From assembly GCF_011751745.2 (NCBI RefSeq), contig NZ_CP061170.1, positions 744,001 to 808,000 of the forward strand: 64,000 nucleotides of DNA, read 5' to 3'. A program made the position numbers and the translations under genes. This stretch comes from Paramicrobacterium fandaimingii (GTDB lineage Bacteria; Actinomycetota; Actinomycetes; Actinomycetales; Microbacteriaceae). Position 1 is the first letter of the stretch. The number at the start of each line of letters is the position of its first letter. Below are positions 17,670 through 31,518 of the stretch, piece by piece. The notes below the pieces were generated by a model that was given only the letters and a program-made list of their open reading frames with translations, did no database searches and had not been told where the DNA came from.

Positions 17670-18170
17670 CTACGCCGAAATGCGTGCCTCGGCAACGGCA
17701 ATCGCGACCAGCGACGACTCGATCTGGCTCTCTGATGCACCAGCGTCTCGGCGAATGTGAATCGCCGCCCGGAAGTCAGCGAGCGCCAGCTCGTATTCCT
17801 CCTGGTCGAAGTACACCTTGCCGCGATGCTGCAGCGCGAATGCCTCGTACAGCTGCCATTCGTGGGTGTGTGCCTCTTCGATGAGGGAGTTCAGCTCGTG
17901 AAGGGCCGGCTCGAATTCGGCGCGGAATTGCAGCACCTGTGCGCGCAGCATCCGAGGCCTCATGAGATCGCGACGATTGCCGGTGAACCGGGCGACCCTG
18001 ATGGCGGCATTTGCGGAGTCGAGGGCGTCGTCGAGCTGGCCGGCAACCTTCAGCAGCCATGCCTTCTCGCACATCGCCTCGAGGCTTCGCATGCTGCCGA
18101 GCTCGTCGAGGCGCTCGCCGACGGCCTTGAGATCCACCTTCTCGCGAAGGGTGGCGGCATCATAACCCAA
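17670..18170 (-). CDS. TPR-like hypothetical protein
   Basis: The 166-residue soluble protein is mostly helical. Helix pairs such as EKAWLLKVAGQLDDALDSAN and FALQHRGKVYFDQEEYELAL have the spacing of tetratricopeptide repeats; about three are visible. It could be a protein-interaction adaptor. The start is unsure: the frame opens with TTG at 18170, while the purine-rich AGGAGGGAGAG lies about 20 bases upstream, nearer to a CTG at 18182. No partner is evident from the neighbours. Confidence 0.65.
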   Translation of the reverse strand: MGYDAATLREKVDLKAVGERLDELGSMRSLEAMCEKAWLLKVAGQLDDALDSANAAIRVARFTGNRRDLMRPRMLRAQVLQFRAEFEPALHELNSLIEEAHTHEWQLYEAFALQHRGKVYFDQEEYELALADFRAAIHIRRDAGASESQIESSLVAIAVAEARISA

Positions 18171-18245
18171 GATGATTCCCAGGGCTCTCTCCCTCCTCGT
18201 TTTCCAGGCCGCGTGTTGTGCGCATCGCAGCTTCTGACATCGAGG

Positions 18246-19373
18246 CTAACCCGCGCCGCTCTCGTTGACGTGCACCGTGATCAGCCTGTCGTCATCCGGG
18301 CCGGGGTTTCCCCGTCCGTCTGTGTTGTTCGTGACGAGCAGGAGCGATCCGGATGCCGTTGCCACGACGTCGCGAATGCGGCCGAGCTCGTCTTCGAAGA
18401 ACGCGGCGGCGTGCGCGTCGTCTGCCGTGGTGGTGATCACCCACAGCCGCTCACCTCCGAGTCCGGCCATGTACAGCGTGTCACCGAGCGCGGTGAGGCC
18501 GCTCGGGCTCGCCTCGTCTGTCGACCACTGCAGCACCGGATCGGTGAAGCTCTCGTCGTGGGCAATGCCCTCGACCGTTGGCCACCCGTAGTCGGCGCCG
18601 GGTTCGATGAGGTTCAGCTCGTCCCACGTGTTCTGGCCGAACTCGCTTGCCCACATTCGTCCGTCTTCCGTCCACGCGAGTCCCTGCGGATTGCGGTGGC
18701 CGAGGGAATACACGAGAGATCCGTCAAACGGATTGTCGACCGGGACGCCGCCGTCAGGCGTCATGCGCAGAATCTTACCCGCGAGAGAATCCACGTCGTG
18801 CGCGATATCGTCGCCTGTCGCATCGCCTGTCGTCGCGTACAGCATCCCGTCTGGTCCGAATGCAAGGCGGCCGCCGTTGTGAATTGTGGCTTTGGGGATG
18901 CCGGTGAGAACCTCGACTGCCGAGCCCAGCTGTGGGTCGTGAGGCAGCCCCGTGACGGAGTAGCGCACGATGCGGTTATCTGTCGCCGTCGTCACATACG
19001 CGTAGAGCCACGCGTCGTCTGTGTCTTCGCTGTGCAGGGCAAGGCCGAGAAGCCCGCCCTCGCCCGCGGGAGCGGCCGCGTCGACGGTGCCGATCACCTG
19101 TCGATCGCCCTCGTCGGTGAGATGCACGATCTGGGCGCTGTCGCGCAGAGAGAGGAGAACGCCGGATTCGAGGGGCACGATCGACCATGGCGCGTCGAGC
19201 TGCGTCGCGAGCACGTCGTATTCCCCATTGGGCATTGCCGGTGCCGTCGTGTTTGCGGGAGCGGAGTTCTGGGCGCGAGGCTGAGCCGGGGAGCAGGCGC
19301 AGAGCAGAAGAGCGGATGCCGCTGCGACGGCAGCGAGCCGCAGCATCCGTCTGGCATATGCGTTTGCGGGCAT
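18246..19373 (-). CDS. GSDH-type PQQ-dependent sugar dehydrogenase-like lipoprotein
   Basis: The 375-residue exported protein has a signal peptide that ends at a lipobox-like LCAC (Cys27). The mature chain shows a six-bladed propeller pattern of the soluble glucose/sorbosone dehydrogenase family: LDAPWSIVPLESG, GEGGLLGLALHS, FGPDGMLYATTGDA, GHRNPQGLAWTEDGRMWASEFG. Family members oxidise aldoses with PQQ, but many bacterial relatives have no proven substrate. The gene starts 2 bases after the preceding spermidine-synthase-like gene, so the two are probably co-transcribed. No ribosome site is obvious. Confidence 0.83.
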   Translation of the reverse strand: MPANAYARRMLRLAAVAAASALLLCACSPAQPRAQNSAPANTTAPAMPNGEYDVLATQLDAPWSIVPLESGVLLSLRDSAQIVHLTDEGDRQVIGTVDAAAPAGEGGLLGLALHSEDTDDAWLYAYVTTATDNRIVRYSVTGLPHDPQLGSAVEVLTGIPKATIHNGGRLAFGPDGMLYATTGDATGDDIAHDVDSLAGKILRMTPDGGVPVDNPFDGSLVYSLGHRNPQGLAWTEDGRMWASEFGQNTWDELNLIEPGADYGWPTVEGIAHDESFTDPVLQWSTDEASPSGLTALGDTLYMAGLGGERLWVITTTADDAHAAAFFEDELGRIRDVVATASGSLLLVTNNTDGRGNPGPDDDRLITVHVNESGAG

Positions 19374-19375
19374 GA

Positions 19376-20227
19376 CTACACGTCAAACACGTTTCGCGAC
19401 GGCAGCGGAGACGGCTGAGCCTCGCTGTCGACAACGGGGCGGGCGCCGGCGATGAAGTCCCTCAGCTCCCTGCCCGCGACGAGCTTCGCCGGGTACGGAC
19501 CTCCGGCGAGCAAGCGGGGAACCATGTCGAGCGGCAGCATCGAGCGGGAGGCGACGAGCACGACGTTGCCGAAGCGGCGTCCCTTGAGAATCTGCGTGTC
19601 CGCAAGAGCGGCGACCTCCCCGAACACCTCGCTCAGCGTTGCCGCTTGGCTGCGTGTGAAGGCGAGTCCGGGTCCGTCGGCGACGTTGACCGCGAGCATC
19701 CCGTCTGGTGAGAGGAGAGTCGCTACCCGCTCGTAGAACTCCGTGCTCGTCACATGTGCCGGCGTCTGGGAGCCGCTGAAGATGTCGCTGATCACCAGGT
19801 CGACTGTGCCGTTCAGGCCGGCAGGAAGTCGGCCGAGCATGTCGCGGGCGTCACCGTACCGCACGCGAATCTGGGCCTTCTTCGACCAGGGAAGGTGCTC
19901 TCGCACGAAGTCGACGAGGTCGCGCTCCAACTCGATCACCTGCTGGCGTGAGCCCGGGCGAGTGGCATCGACGTAGCGCGGAAGCGTGAGCGCACCCGCT
20001 CCGAGGTGCACGGCGGTGATCGGCGTGCCTGTGGGACGCACAAGGTCGACGACGTGGCCGATGCGGCGCACGTACTCGAAGAACAGCTCGCGCGGATCGC
20101 CCATGTTCACGTGCGACTGCGGAGTGCCGTCGACAACGAGTTGAAAGGCGCCGTCTTGAAAGGTATCGGGCTCGATGCGCGCGGCCAGGCCGCTGCCCGA
20201 CAGCACGATCGACGGAATCTCGCTCAC
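19376..20227 (-). CDS. Spermidine synthase-like (SAM-fold) protein
   Basis: The 283-residue protein has a Rossmann methyltransferase-like core: AVHLGAGALTLPRY (motif I), VIELERDLVDF, VRYGDARDML and DLVISDIFSGSQTP. These match the spermidine-synthase-like family common in actinobacteria. Whether it makes polyamines is doubtful, since many such proteins stand alone without a decarboxylase partner, as here. A GTG start lies exactly 6 bases after a TAGACT hexamer, with no ribosome site, so translation is probably leaderless. The divergent pxpA gene has the same arrangement. Confidence 0.75.
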   Translation of the reverse strand: MSEIPSIVLSGSGLAARIEPDTFQDGAFQLVVDGTPQSHVNMGDPRELFFEYVRRIGHVVDLVRPTGTPITAVHLGAGALTLPRYVDATRPGSRQQVIELERDLVDFVREHLPWSKKAQIRVRYGDARDMLGRLPAGLNGTVDLVISDIFSGSQTPAHVTSTEFYERVATLLSPDGMLAVNVADGPGLAFTRSQAATLSEVFGEVAALADTQILKGRRFGNVVLVASRSMLPLDMVPRLLAGGPYPAKLVAGRELRDFIAGARPVVDSEAQPSPLPSRNVFDV

Positions 20228-20233
20228 GTGCCG

Positions 20234-20239
20234 AGTCTA
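20234..20239 (-). promoter_or_regulatory. -10 element of a leaderless promoter (spermidine-synthase-like gene)
   Basis: TAGACT on the minus strand, 6 bases before the GTG start. It is back to back with the pxpA promoter in a 57-base divergent gap. Confidence 0.6.
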
Positions 20240-20272
20240 CGGCCGACCCTGCCGCGCGACAGGCACTCGCGC

Positions 20273-20278
20273 TAGCCT
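20273..20278 (+). promoter_or_regulatory. -10 element of a leaderless promoter (pxpA)
   Basis: TAGCCT lies exactly 6 bases before the pxpA GTG, and no Shine-Dalgarno sequence is present. Confidence 0.6.
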
Positions 20279-20284
20279 TGACGT

Positions 20285-21037
20285 GTGCGCATCGATCTCA
20301 ACTGCGATCTTGGTGAGACCGTCGACGGGCAGCCGACGGCAGACGACGCCGCGATGTTTTCGTACATCTCCAGTGCGAACGTCGCGTGCGGTTTTCACGC
20401 CGGTGACGCCGACAGCATGGCGGCGTCGTGCGACATGGCTGTGCAGCACGGGGTCGCGATTGGAGCCCACGTCTCGTATCTCGACCCAGCGCACTTCGGA
20501 CGCGCAGACGTCGACATCGACAGAGCGGCCCTCGTCGGGCACATCGTCGAGCAGATCGGCACGCTCGCAGAGATCGCGGCTGCCGCCGGCACCACCGTGC
20601 GCTACGTGAAGCCGCACGGTGCGCTCTACAACCGCATAGCGTGGGACGCCGAAAGGGCGGATGCCGTCGCAGAAGCCGTCGCCTCGTGCGGTCTGCTGCC
20701 GATCATGGGGCTGCCCGAATCGCGCATCGCCGAGGCGGCATCCGGCCATGGCCTTACCTTCATTCGGGAGGCGTTCGTCGACCGCGGGTATACCGCTCAG
20801 GGTGCGCTCGTTCCGCGCGGTGAGCCGGGGGCGCTTCTGCCGGCGGATGCCGTGGCAGAACGCGCCGTCGCCATGAGCGTCGAGCGAATCGTCGTTGCCG
20901 AGACGGGGGAGCGCATTCGGCTTGACGTCGATTCGCTGTGTGTGCACGGAGACACTCCGGGCGCCGTGCGCATGGCCGCCGAGGTCAGGGCCGCGCTCGA
21001 GGCATCCGCCATCACGATTGCGGCGGTTACCTCGTGA
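20285..21037 (+). CDS. pxpA: 5-oxoprolinase subunit A
   Basis: The 250-residue LamB/YcsF-family protein begins MRIDLNCDLGET, the family signature, followed by FSYISSANVACGFHAGD and VKPHGALYN. With PxpB and PxpC it forms the ATP-dependent prokaryotic 5-oxoprolinase, which opens 5-oxoproline (pyroglutamate) to glutamate in the cytoplasm. The GTG start fits a leaderless mRNA. The downstream genes overlap it, so the three subunits are made from one transcript. Confidence 0.93.
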   Translation: MRIDLNCDLGETVDGQPTADDAAMFSYISSANVACGFHAGDADSMAASCDMAVQHGVAIGAHVSYLDPAHFGRADVDIDRAALVGHIVEQIGTLAEIAAAAGTTVRYVKPHGALYNRIAWDAERADAVAEAVASCGLLPIMGLPESRIAEAASGHGLTFIREAFVDRGYTAQGALVPRGEPGALLPADAVAERAVAMSVERIVVAETGERIRLDVDSLCVHGDTPGAVRMAAEVRAALEASAITIAAVTS

Positions 21038-21660
21038 GTGAGCACCCTGCACGCACCATCCGCGCCGTCGGTGACCTGGCGCTTCTCGTCGAGTGCGAGT
21101 CGCTCAGCGAGGTGATGGCGCTGCACCGGGGGCTCGCTGACAGGCCTGGCTGCGTGATCGACGTTGTTCCGGCTGCGCGCACAATCCTTGTGACTGTCGC
21201 GCGGCACCACGACGTCGAGTCTGTTCGCCGGTGGCTTGCCGATGCAGCGCTCGTCCCGGCCGCGCCGACTGCCGACTCGGAGCCGGTGCACATCGACGTT
21301 CACTACGACGGCGCCGATCTGGCCGACGTCGCACGGCACACGGGGCTCAGCGAGCGCGAGGTGATCGCGTGCCATACGCGGTCGACCTGGCGGGTGGCGT
21401 TCGGCGGCTTCGCGCCGGGCTTCGCCTACCTCGTGACCGACCACGAGCGTCTTGCCGTGCCGCGCCGCGCGTCACCGCGAACGGAGGTGCCTGCTGGCTC
21501 CGTCGCGCTCGCCGGGGCCTTCGCCGGCGTCTACCCGCGCTCGTCGCCCGGCGGATGGCAGCTCATCGGCCGCACCGACGCCGATCTGTGGAACGTCGAG
21601 CGACAGCATCCTGCCCTTCTCGAGCCGGGAGCGGTCGTCGTCTTTCGGGAGGCGTCATGA
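21034..21660 (+). CDS. pxpB: 5-oxoprolinase subunit B
   Basis: The 208-residue protein belongs to the KipI/allophanate-hydrolase-subunit-1 family. The GTG overlaps the pxpA stop (GTGA). The segments GGFAPGFAYL, VPRRASPRTEVPAGSVA, FAGVYP and SSPGGWQLIGRT are the conserved core. It acts together with PxpC in the 5-oxoprolinase complex. A longer open frame upstream would run through pxpA and is not used. Confidence 0.92.
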   Translation: MSEHPARTIRAVGDLALLVECESLSEVMALHRGLADRPGCVIDVVPAARTILVTVARHHDVESVRRWLADAALVPAAPTADSEPVHIDVHYDGADLADVARHTGLSEREVIACHTRSTWRVAFGGFAPGFAYLVTDHERLAVPRRASPRTEVPAGSVALAGAFAGVYPRSSPGGWQLIGRTDADLWNVERQHPALLEPGAVVVFREAS

Positions 21661-22517
21661 CACAGCTCGCCATCGTTGAATCCGGCCCGCTCACTACGGT
21701 GCAGGATCTCGGGCGCCCGGGGTTTGCACACATCGGCGTGCCGTCTTCTGGGGCGCTCGATCGCGGCGCGCTGCGACTGGCCAATCGCCTCGTCGGCAAC
21801 AGTGAGGCCGACGCCGCGCTCGAGATCACGGTCGGCGGCTTCGAGGCCCGCGCGACCGCCGACGTCTGGGTGGCGGTCACGGGCGCGTGGTGCCCCATCA
21901 CCGTCGAGGGCGAGCAGGTCGATCCCAATACTCCGGTGCGCGTGCGGGCAGGGCAGACGCTGCGGGTGGATGCCGCGGCGGGCGGCCTTCGGGCGTATCT
22001 CGGCGTGCGTGGCGGCATCGAGTCGACGCCCGTTCTGGGGTCGCGCTCCCGTGACACGCTGTCGGGGCTCGGGCCTGAGCCTCTCGCGGCGGGTGACGAG
22101 CTCGCCGTCGGCGCGGTGCCCGATTCGCCGATTCCTGCGCTCGAGATCGCGCCGTGGAGCCCGCCGACGCTGGAGCGCGTCGAAATGCCCGTCGTGCTCG
22201 GGCCGCGACGGGAATGGTTCGAGGATGCCGCTGTCGCCGCGTTCTTCGACACGGTGTGGGTGCTCGATGCCGCATCGGATCGGGTGGGCGCTCGGCTTGT
22301 CGGCGACCCCGTGGCGCGACGCATCGATGCGGAGCTGCCGAGCGAGGGCATGGTGGCTGGTGCGATTCAGGTTCCGCCATCCGGTCTGCCGACGGTGCTG
22401 CTCGCCGACCATCCGGTGACGGGCGGCTACCCGGTGATCGCCGTGGTCGCGAGCGAAGCCCTTGATGTGTTCGCGCAGTTGCGGCCGGGGCAGGAGCTCG
22501 CGTTCCGCCGCGCCTGA
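21657..22517 (+). CDS. pxpC: 5-oxoprolinase subunit C
   Basis: The 286-residue protein belongs to the KipA/allophanate-hydrolase-subunit-2 family. The ATG overlaps the pxpB stop (ATGA). Conserved parts include SGPLTTVQDLGRPGFAHIGV, PSSGALDRGALRLANRLVGN, YLGVRGGI and LGSRSRDTLSGLG. It closes the pxpABC operon. A long inverted repeat lies 47 bases past the stop and may serve as its terminator. Confidence 0.92.
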   Translation: MTQLAIVESGPLTTVQDLGRPGFAHIGVPSSGALDRGALRLANRLVGNSEADAALEITVGGFEARATADVWVAVTGAWCPITVEGEQVDPNTPVRVRAGQTLRVDAAAGGLRAYLGVRGGIESTPVLGSRSRDTLSGLGPEPLAAGDELAVGAVPDSPIPALEIAPWSPPTLERVEMPVVLGPRREWFEDAAVAAFFDTVWVLDAASDRVGARLVGDPVARRIDAELPSEGMVAGAIQVPPSGLPTVLLADHPVTGGYPVIAVVASEALDVFAQLRPGQELAFRRA

Positions 22518-22563
22518 CCAGCCCTGCCCCCTGCCCCTGCCCTCCCACCTGCCAACGTGCCCA

Positions 22564-22630
22564 AAAGTGACACGCCGTAAACTGTCGCTCCAGGCCACCA
22601 CCCGAGCGACGTTTTACGGCGTGTCACTTT
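22564..22630. repeat. Large inverted repeat between pxpC and the DUF559 gene
   Basis: AAAGTGACACGCCGTAAA (22564-22581) is perfectly complementary to 22613-22630. Inside it, after a 2x2 mismatch, GTCGCTC pairs with GAGCGAC (22604-22610), leaving a 13-base loop. The 25 paired positions make a far stronger structure than a normal terminator, and no T tract follows. It could be a terminator for pxpC, a protein-binding palindrome or a mobile palindromic repeat. Confidence 0.75.
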
Positions 22631-22733
22631 CATCGCCGCCGACTCGTCGTCCACAAGGCCGCCCCATCGCACGTTGTGCACCGATCGTGCGCCGTTCTGA
22701 ATGCGTCGAGGCGCTGTTCGGCACAGTCGACGT

Positions 22734-23714
22734 ATGCTCACTCCGCTTCCCGATCGCTTCGTCAACCGCGCCTTCACTGTTTCCGAGGCGGCCGAAGCGG
22801 GGCTCAGTCCGCGACGGCTCCGCGCCTCCGACCTCGCAATGCCCTTTCCGCACGTGCGCGTTCCGTCGAAGTGGCTGGCGCACGGCGCAGCGTCAACGGT
22901 CGCCGAGAAGATCGCGGCCAAGCGACGCCGCGTTGTCGCCTTCGCGCGGGCATATCTCACGCGGATGCCGAAGAACGGCGTGTGCTCGGGGATGACCGCG
23001 GCGTACCTCCACAGCATCCCGCTGCCTTTGCGCTTTCTGAACGACGACAGGCTCGACGTCAGTGTTCCGTACGGCGCCCGTGCCCCACGGCATCGTGGGA
23101 TTGTCGGTCACTGCATCTCGGGCACGCGTGATGATATGACGAACGTCGACGGAATTCCCGCGACGACCATCGAGCGCACCTGGTGCGACCTCGCCGCGAT
23201 GCTCGATGTGCCCGACCTTGTGGCCGCGGGCGATGCGCTCATTCACCACCGCAAACCGCGCACGACGACGAGGGCGCTCGCTGATGCAGCGCACAGCTAC
23301 CAGACGACCCGGTGGCGGGCTCGCCGTGCCGAGGCTCTGAGCCTCCTCAACGACCGCGCCGAGTCTCCACGCGAGTCGCGGCTTCGCGTCCATCTGGTCA
23401 CGGCGGGACTTCCGGAGCCGGCGATAAACCCCAGCATCCTCTACCGAGGCGTCTTCCTCGGACGCGTTGACATGCTGTATCTGGCGTGGGGCCTCATCAT
23501 CGAGTACGAGGGGGAACAGCATCTCACCGACGTTCGACAGTGGCGAAAAGACATTGACCGCGTCAACGATTTTGCCGACATCGGTCTGCGAACGATCCGC
23601 GCAACGGCGGCCGACGATCGCGATCCCTCGGCGCTGATCGCGCGGATTCGAGCGTGCGCCGCGGCCCCCGAGAGTGGCGCCGCGCACGATCCGCACCTCA
23701 CAATTAAGTGGTGA
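22734..23714 (+). CDS. DUF559-type nuclease-fold protein
   Basis: The 326-residue protein is a type common in Microbacteriaceae. The N-terminal part resembles a helix-turn-helix (AFTVSEAAEAGLSPRRLRAS), as in AbiEi-like antitoxin heads. The C-terminal part (~210-300) has the Vsr/DUF559 nuclease-fold pattern: ESRLRVHLVTAGLPEP, GRVDMLYLAWGLIIEYEGEQH and a final strand GLRTIRAT. The acidic residues of a PD-(D/E)XK site are present (Asp in GRVDM, Glu in EYEGEQ). Its function is unknown. The start at ATG 22734 is chosen over an in-frame start 33 bases upstream. Confidence 0.7.
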   Translation: MLTPLPDRFVNRAFTVSEAAEAGLSPRRLRASDLAMPFPHVRVPSKWLAHGAASTVAEKIAAKRRRVVAFARAYLTRMPKNGVCSGMTAAYLHSIPLPLRFLNDDRLDVSVPYGARAPRHRGIVGHCISGTRDDMTNVDGIPATTIERTWCDLAAMLDVPDLVAAGDALIHHRKPRTTTRALADAAHSYQTTRWRARRAEALSLLNDRAESPRESRLRVHLVTAGLPEPAINPSILYRGVFLGRVDMLYLAWGLIIEYEGEQHLTDVRQWRKDIDRVNDFADIGLRTIRATAADDRDPSALIARIRACAAAPESGAAHDPHLTIKW

Positions 23715-23944
23715 GCAGCCTGGTTATACCTGAGAGGTTGCCGATCGTCAAGAACCGCAGTGGACACGGCGCGTCAAACGACATACACTTGATCTTTGCG
23801 CTCCCTGACGTTCTACCATGCCTTCATATTGCGGTCGGCCCAGTGCTTCGTGTTTCGCATGACGCACGACTTCACATGGCGTGAGGCGAGTACTCCATTA
23901 CTAACAGTAACTTGGCCCGACGGGGCCCACGGAGGTTATTACCC

Positions 23945-27436
<3,492 letters not shown>

Positions 27437-27480
27437 GCGCCTGGCCACTGTAGAAACTTCAGAGAATTTCAGGAGAGAAA

Positions 27481-30400
27481 TTGCTCGACGTAACAACATT
27501 TGACGAGCTTCGCATTGGCCTGGCTACCGGCGACGACATCCGTCGTTGGTCGTACGGCGAGGTGAAGAAGCCCGAGACCATCAACTACCGCACACTGAAG
27601 CCTGAGAAGGACGGCCTGTTCGGTGAGCAGATCTTCGGACCCAGCCGCGACTGGGAGTGCTCGTGTGGAAAGTACAAGCGCGTGCGCTTCAAGGGCATCG
27701 TGTGTGAGCGCTGTGGAGTAGAGGTCACCAAGTCCTCCGTCCGCCGCGAGCGGATGGGTCACATTGAACTCGCCGCGCCCGTCACCCACATCTGGTACTT
27801 CAAGGGTGTTCCTTCACGACTCGGATACCTGCTTGACATGGCGCCGAAGGACCTCGAGAAGGTCATCTACTTCGCCGCCTACATGGTGATCAACGTTGAC
27901 GAGGAAGCTCGCCACGCTGACATGCCTGGCCTCGAGAACGAGCTCCGGCTCGAGCTCAAGACGCTCTCTGATCAGCGCGACGCGCAGATCGCCGACCGTC
28001 TGAAGAAGCTCGAAGACGCCCTCGCGGCTCTGGAAGAAGAGGGCGCGAAGGCCGACCAGAAGCGTCGCACGAAGGACGCCGCTGAGAAAGAGATGACTCA
28101 GCTCCGCAAGTCGTACGACGAGCAGATCAACCAGCTTGAGCGTGTGTGGGAAGACTTCCGCAACCTCAAGGTGGGCGAGCTCAAGGCGGAAGACGCCGTG
28201 TTCCACGAGCTGCAGGACCGCTACGGTCTGTACTTCGAGGCGCACATGGGCGCCGAGGGCGTGCAGAAGCGTCTTGCAAGCTTCGACCTTGCGGCCGAGG
28301 CCGAGTCGCTTCACCTTCAGATCGCTGAGGGCAAGGGTCAGAAGAAGATCCGTGCAATCAAGCGTCTCAAGGTCGTGAACGCATTCCTGCAGACGAGCGT
28401 TTCGCCTGCTGCGATGGTTCTCGACGTTGTGCCGGTGATCCCCCCGGAGCTGCGCCCGATGGTTCAGCTCGACGGTGGTCGCTTCGCAACGAGTGACTTG
28501 AACGACCTCTACCGTCGCGTGATCAACCGCAACAACCGCCTCCGTCGACTGCTTGACCTCGGTGCCCCCGAGATCATCGTCAACAACGAGAAGCGGATGC
28601 TGCAGGAAGCCGTCGACGCGCTCTTCGACAACGGTCGTCGCGGCCGCCCGGTTACGGGAACCGGCAACCGCGCGCTCAAGTCGCTGAGCGACATGCTCAA
28701 GGGCAAGCAGGGACGTTTCCGCCAGAACCTTCTGGGTAAGCGCGTTGACTACTCCGGCCGTTCGGTCATCGTCGTCGGCCCGCAGCTCAAGCTGCACCAG
28801 TGTGGTCTGCCGAAGCAGATGGCGCTCGAGCTGTTCAAGCCGTTCGTCATCAAGCGTCTGATCGACCTGAGCCATGCACAGAACATCAAGGCAGCGAAGC
28901 GCATGGTCGAGCGCGCACGTCCCGAGGTCTGGGACGTGCTCGAAGAGATCATTCGCGAGCGTCCGGTTCTGCTGAACCGTGCTCCGACTCTGCACCGTCT
29001 GGGCATCCAGGCGTTCGAGCCGCAGCTCGTTGAGGGCAAGGCAATCCAGCTCCACCCGCTCGTCTGTGCAGCGTTCAACGCTGACTTCGATGGTGACCAG
29101 ATGGCCGTGCACCTTCCGCTGTCGGTTGAGGCTCAGGCTGAGGCCCGCGTGCTCATGCTCGCGTCCAACAACATCCTGAAGCCGTCAGACGGACGCCCGG
29201 TGACCCTGCCCAGCCAGGACATGATCATCGGTCTGCACCACCTGACGACACTCACCGAGGGCGCTGTGGGAGAAGGTCGCGCATTCTCGAGCATCGCCGA
29301 GGCGATCCTCGCGCATGACCAGCACTCGCTGCACCTCAACGCGAAGATCCGCATTCGCCTGAATGGTCTGCACTTCCGTGCCGGCGAGGAGCCCGAGGGC
29401 TTCGTGCAGGGTGAGCCGTTCATCTTCGACACGACGCTGGGCCGCGCGATCTTCAATGAAGCAATGCCCGAGGACTACCCGTTCGTCAACGAGGTTGCCG
29501 ACAAGGGCAAGCTCTCGTCGATCGTCAACGACCTCGCCGAGCGTTACTCGAAGACCGACACCGCCACGACCCTTGACAACATCAAGGATGCCGGCTTCTA
29601 CTGGGCGACTCGCTCGGGCGTGACTGTTGCACTGAGCGACATTCTCACTCCGGCGAGCAAGAAGGACATCGTCGCCAAGTACGAGAAGCAGGCGGCGAAG
29701 GTTCAGAGCCAGTTCGATAAGGGACTCACGACAGACGCCGAGCGTCGACAGGAGCTCATTAAGATCTGGACCGAGGCGACGGACGAAGTTGCTCAGGCGA
29801 TGCGCGACGCGTTCCCCGCAGACAACACCATCAACCGCATGGTCTCGTCTGGTGCCCGTGGTAACTGGCTGCAGATTCGCAACATCGCCGGTATGCGTGG
29901 TCTCGTGAACGACCCCAAGGGTGGCATCATTCCGCGCCCGATCATCTCGAGCTACCGCGAGGGCCTCTCGGTTGCCGAGTACTTCATCGCAACGCACGGT
30001 GCCCGAAAGGGTCTTGCCGACACCGCTCTCCGCACCGCGGACTCCGGTTACCTGACGCGTCGACTCGTCGACGTTTCGCAGGATGTCATCGTTCGCGAGA
30101 AGGACTGTGGCACGTCGAAGGGCCTCGAGCTTCCGATCGCGGCGTTCGACTCGCAGGGCACGCTCGTGCGTGACCCGAACGTCGAGAACTCCGTGTTCGC
30201 TCGTTCGCTCGCAGCCGACGTCGTCGACAGCGAGGGCGGAGTCGTCGCATCCGCTGGCGATGACGTGGGTGACGTTCTCATTGAGCGTCTCGTCGAGGCG
30301 GGCATTGAGACGATCAAGGTTCGCTCCGTGCTCAGCTGTGAGTCGAGCATCGGCGTCTGCGCCGCGTGCTACGGCCGTTCGCTGGCAACGGGCAAGCTCG

Positions 30401-31362
30401 TCGACATCGGTGAGGCAATCGGAACGATCGCAGCACAGTCCATTGGTGAGCCGGGAACCCAGCTCACGATGCGCACGTTCCACACGGGTGGTTCGGCATC
30501 GGCTGACGACATCACGCAGGGTCTGCCTCGTGTGCAGGAGCTGTTCGAAGCGCGTACCCCCAAGGGCGCCACTCCGATCGCCGAGGCCGCTGGCCGCGTG
30601 ACGATCGAAGAGACGGACAAGAGCCGAAAGGTCATCCTGACTCCCGACAACGGCGACGAGCCGGTCATCTACCCGGTGCTGAAGCGTGTGACGCTTCTCG
30701 TCGAGGATGGCGAGCACGTCGAGCTCGGGCAGCCGCTCCACGTTGGTGCAACCGACCCCAAGGAGGTTCTGCGCGTGCAGGGTGTCCGCGAGGTTCAGCG
30801 TCACCTCGTCGGCGGTGTGCAGGGCGTCTACCGTTCGCAGGGTGTGCCGATTCACGACAAGCACATCGAGGTCATCGTTCGCCAGATGCTCCGCAAGGTA
30901 ACCGTGGTCGACCACGGCGACACGGATCTTCTGCCTGGTGAGCTCGTCGACCGTTCGCGGTACAACGAGTTCAACCGTGCGGCGCTGGCAGAGGGTAAGC
31001 GCACCGCAAGCGCTCGTCAGGAAGTCATGGGTATCACCAAGGCTTCGCTTGCAACGGAGTCGTGGCTGTCCGCGGCATCCTTCCAGGAGACGACTCGCGT
31101 TCTGACGCAGGCGGCAATGGAGGGCAAGCGCGATCCGCTGATCGGTCTCAAGGAGAACGTCATCATCGGTAAGCTCATCCCGGCCGGCACGGGGCTTGCG
31201 AAGTACCGCAATGTCTCTGTCGAGGCGACAGAAGAGGCGAAGGCCGAGCGCTACCCCAACCGCATCTTCGCGGATGACGGTGCGTTCAGCGAGTCCGACC
31301 TGTCGTTCGTTGACTTCGACAGCTTCTCGAGCGACGACTTCAACCCGGGTACGTACAGCTAA
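27481..31362 (+). CDS. rpoC: DNA-directed RNA polymerase subunit beta'
   Basis: The 1293-residue catalytic subunit. The TTG start has an AGGAG site 5 bases upstream and lies 44 bases after the rpoB stop, so both come from one mRNA. The N-terminal zinc site ([20 protein letters not shown]) is present. The Mg-binding NADFDGD motif is near residue 530, and the bridge-helix/trigger-loop region reads [12 protein letters not shown], then [17 protein letters not shown]. The C-terminus is a short acidic tail. A strong terminator follows 16 bases after the stop. Confidence 0.98.
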   Translation: MLDVTTFDELRIGLATGDDIRRWSYGEVKKPETINYRTLKPEKDGLFGEQIFGPSRDWECSCGKYKRVRFKGIVCERCGVEVTKSSVRRERMGHIELAAPVTHIWYFKGVPSRLGYLLDMAPKDLEKVIYFAAYMVINVDEEARHADMPGLENELRLELKTLSDQRDAQIADRLKKLEDALAALEEEGAKADQKRRTKDAAEKEMTQLRKSYDEQINQLERVWEDFRNLKVGELKAEDAVFHELQDRYGLYFEAHMGAEGVQKRLASFDLAAEAESLHLQIAEGKGQKKIRAIKRLKVVNAFLQTSVSPAAMVLDVVPVIPPELRPMVQLDGGRFATSDLNDLYRRVINRNNRLRRLLDLGAPEIIVNNEKRMLQEAVDALFDNGRRGRPVTGTGNRALKSLSDMLKGKQGRFRQNLLGKRVDYSGRSVIVVGPQLKLHQCGLPKQMALELFKPFVIKRLIDLSHAQNIKAAKRMVERARPEVWDVLEEIIRERPVLLNRAPTLHRLGIQAFEPQLVEGKAIQLHPLVCAAFNADFDGDQMAVHLPLSVEAQAEARVLMLASNNILKPSDGRPVTLPSQDMIIGLHHLTTLTEGAVGEGRAFSSIAEAILAHDQHSLHLNAKIRIRLNGLHFRAGEEPEGFVQGEPFIFDTTLGRAIFNEAMPEDYPFVNEVADKGKLSSIVNDLAERYSKTDTATTLDNIKDAGFYWATRSGVTVALSDILTPASKKDIVAKYEKQAAKVQSQFDKGLTTDAERRQELIKIWTEATDEVAQAMRDAFPADNTINRMVSSGARGNWLQIRNIAGMRGLVNDPKGGIIPRPIISSYREGLSVAEYFIATHGARKGLADTALRTADSGYLTRRLVDVSQDVIVREKDCGTSKGLELPIAAFDSQGTLVRDPNVENSVFARSLAADVVDSEGGVVASAGDDVGDVLIERLVEAGIETIKVRSVLSCESSIGVCAACYGRSLATGKLVDIGEAIGTIAAQSIGEPGTQLTMRTFHTGGSASADDITQGLPRVQELFEARTPKGATPIAEAAGRVTIEETDKSRKVILTPDNGDEPVIYPVLKRVTLLVEDGEHVELGQPLHVGATDPKEVLRVQGVREVQRHLVGGVQGVYRSQGVPIHDKHIEVIVRQMLRKVTVVDHGDTDLLPGELVDRSRYNEFNRAALAEGKRTASARQEVMGITKASLATESWLSAASFQETTRVLTQAAMEGKRDPLIGLKENVIIGKLIPAGTGLAKYRNVSVEATEEAKAERYPNRIFADDGAFSESDLSFVDFDSFSSDDFNPGTYS

Positions 31363-31378
31363 GTCGTACCGAACGACA

Positions 31379-31408
31379 GCGGAGGGTCTCCTTACGGAGG
31401 CCCTCCGC
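31379..31408 (+). terminator. rpoBC terminator
   Basis: A 13-bp stem (GCGGAGGGTCTCC with its partner, one G-U pair) encloses the loop TTAC. TTCGTTGTCT follows, a T-rich tail by local standards. It lies just past rpoC. Confidence 0.88.
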
Positions 31409-31518
31409 TTCGTTGTCTGGTGTCACTGCGCGACGCTGACTGTCGCTCGTCACCCGAGGTAACAGCGGTCGCGTGGCGAGATAAGATCGGGATGAGCGCG
31501 GCGACGAGGAGACCAGGC

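Noticed and set aside
27814..30915. Long minus-strand frames of 432 and 576 codons inside rpoC
   Set aside because: Same reason as for rpoB: antisense shadows of a highly conserved gene with no recognisable domains.
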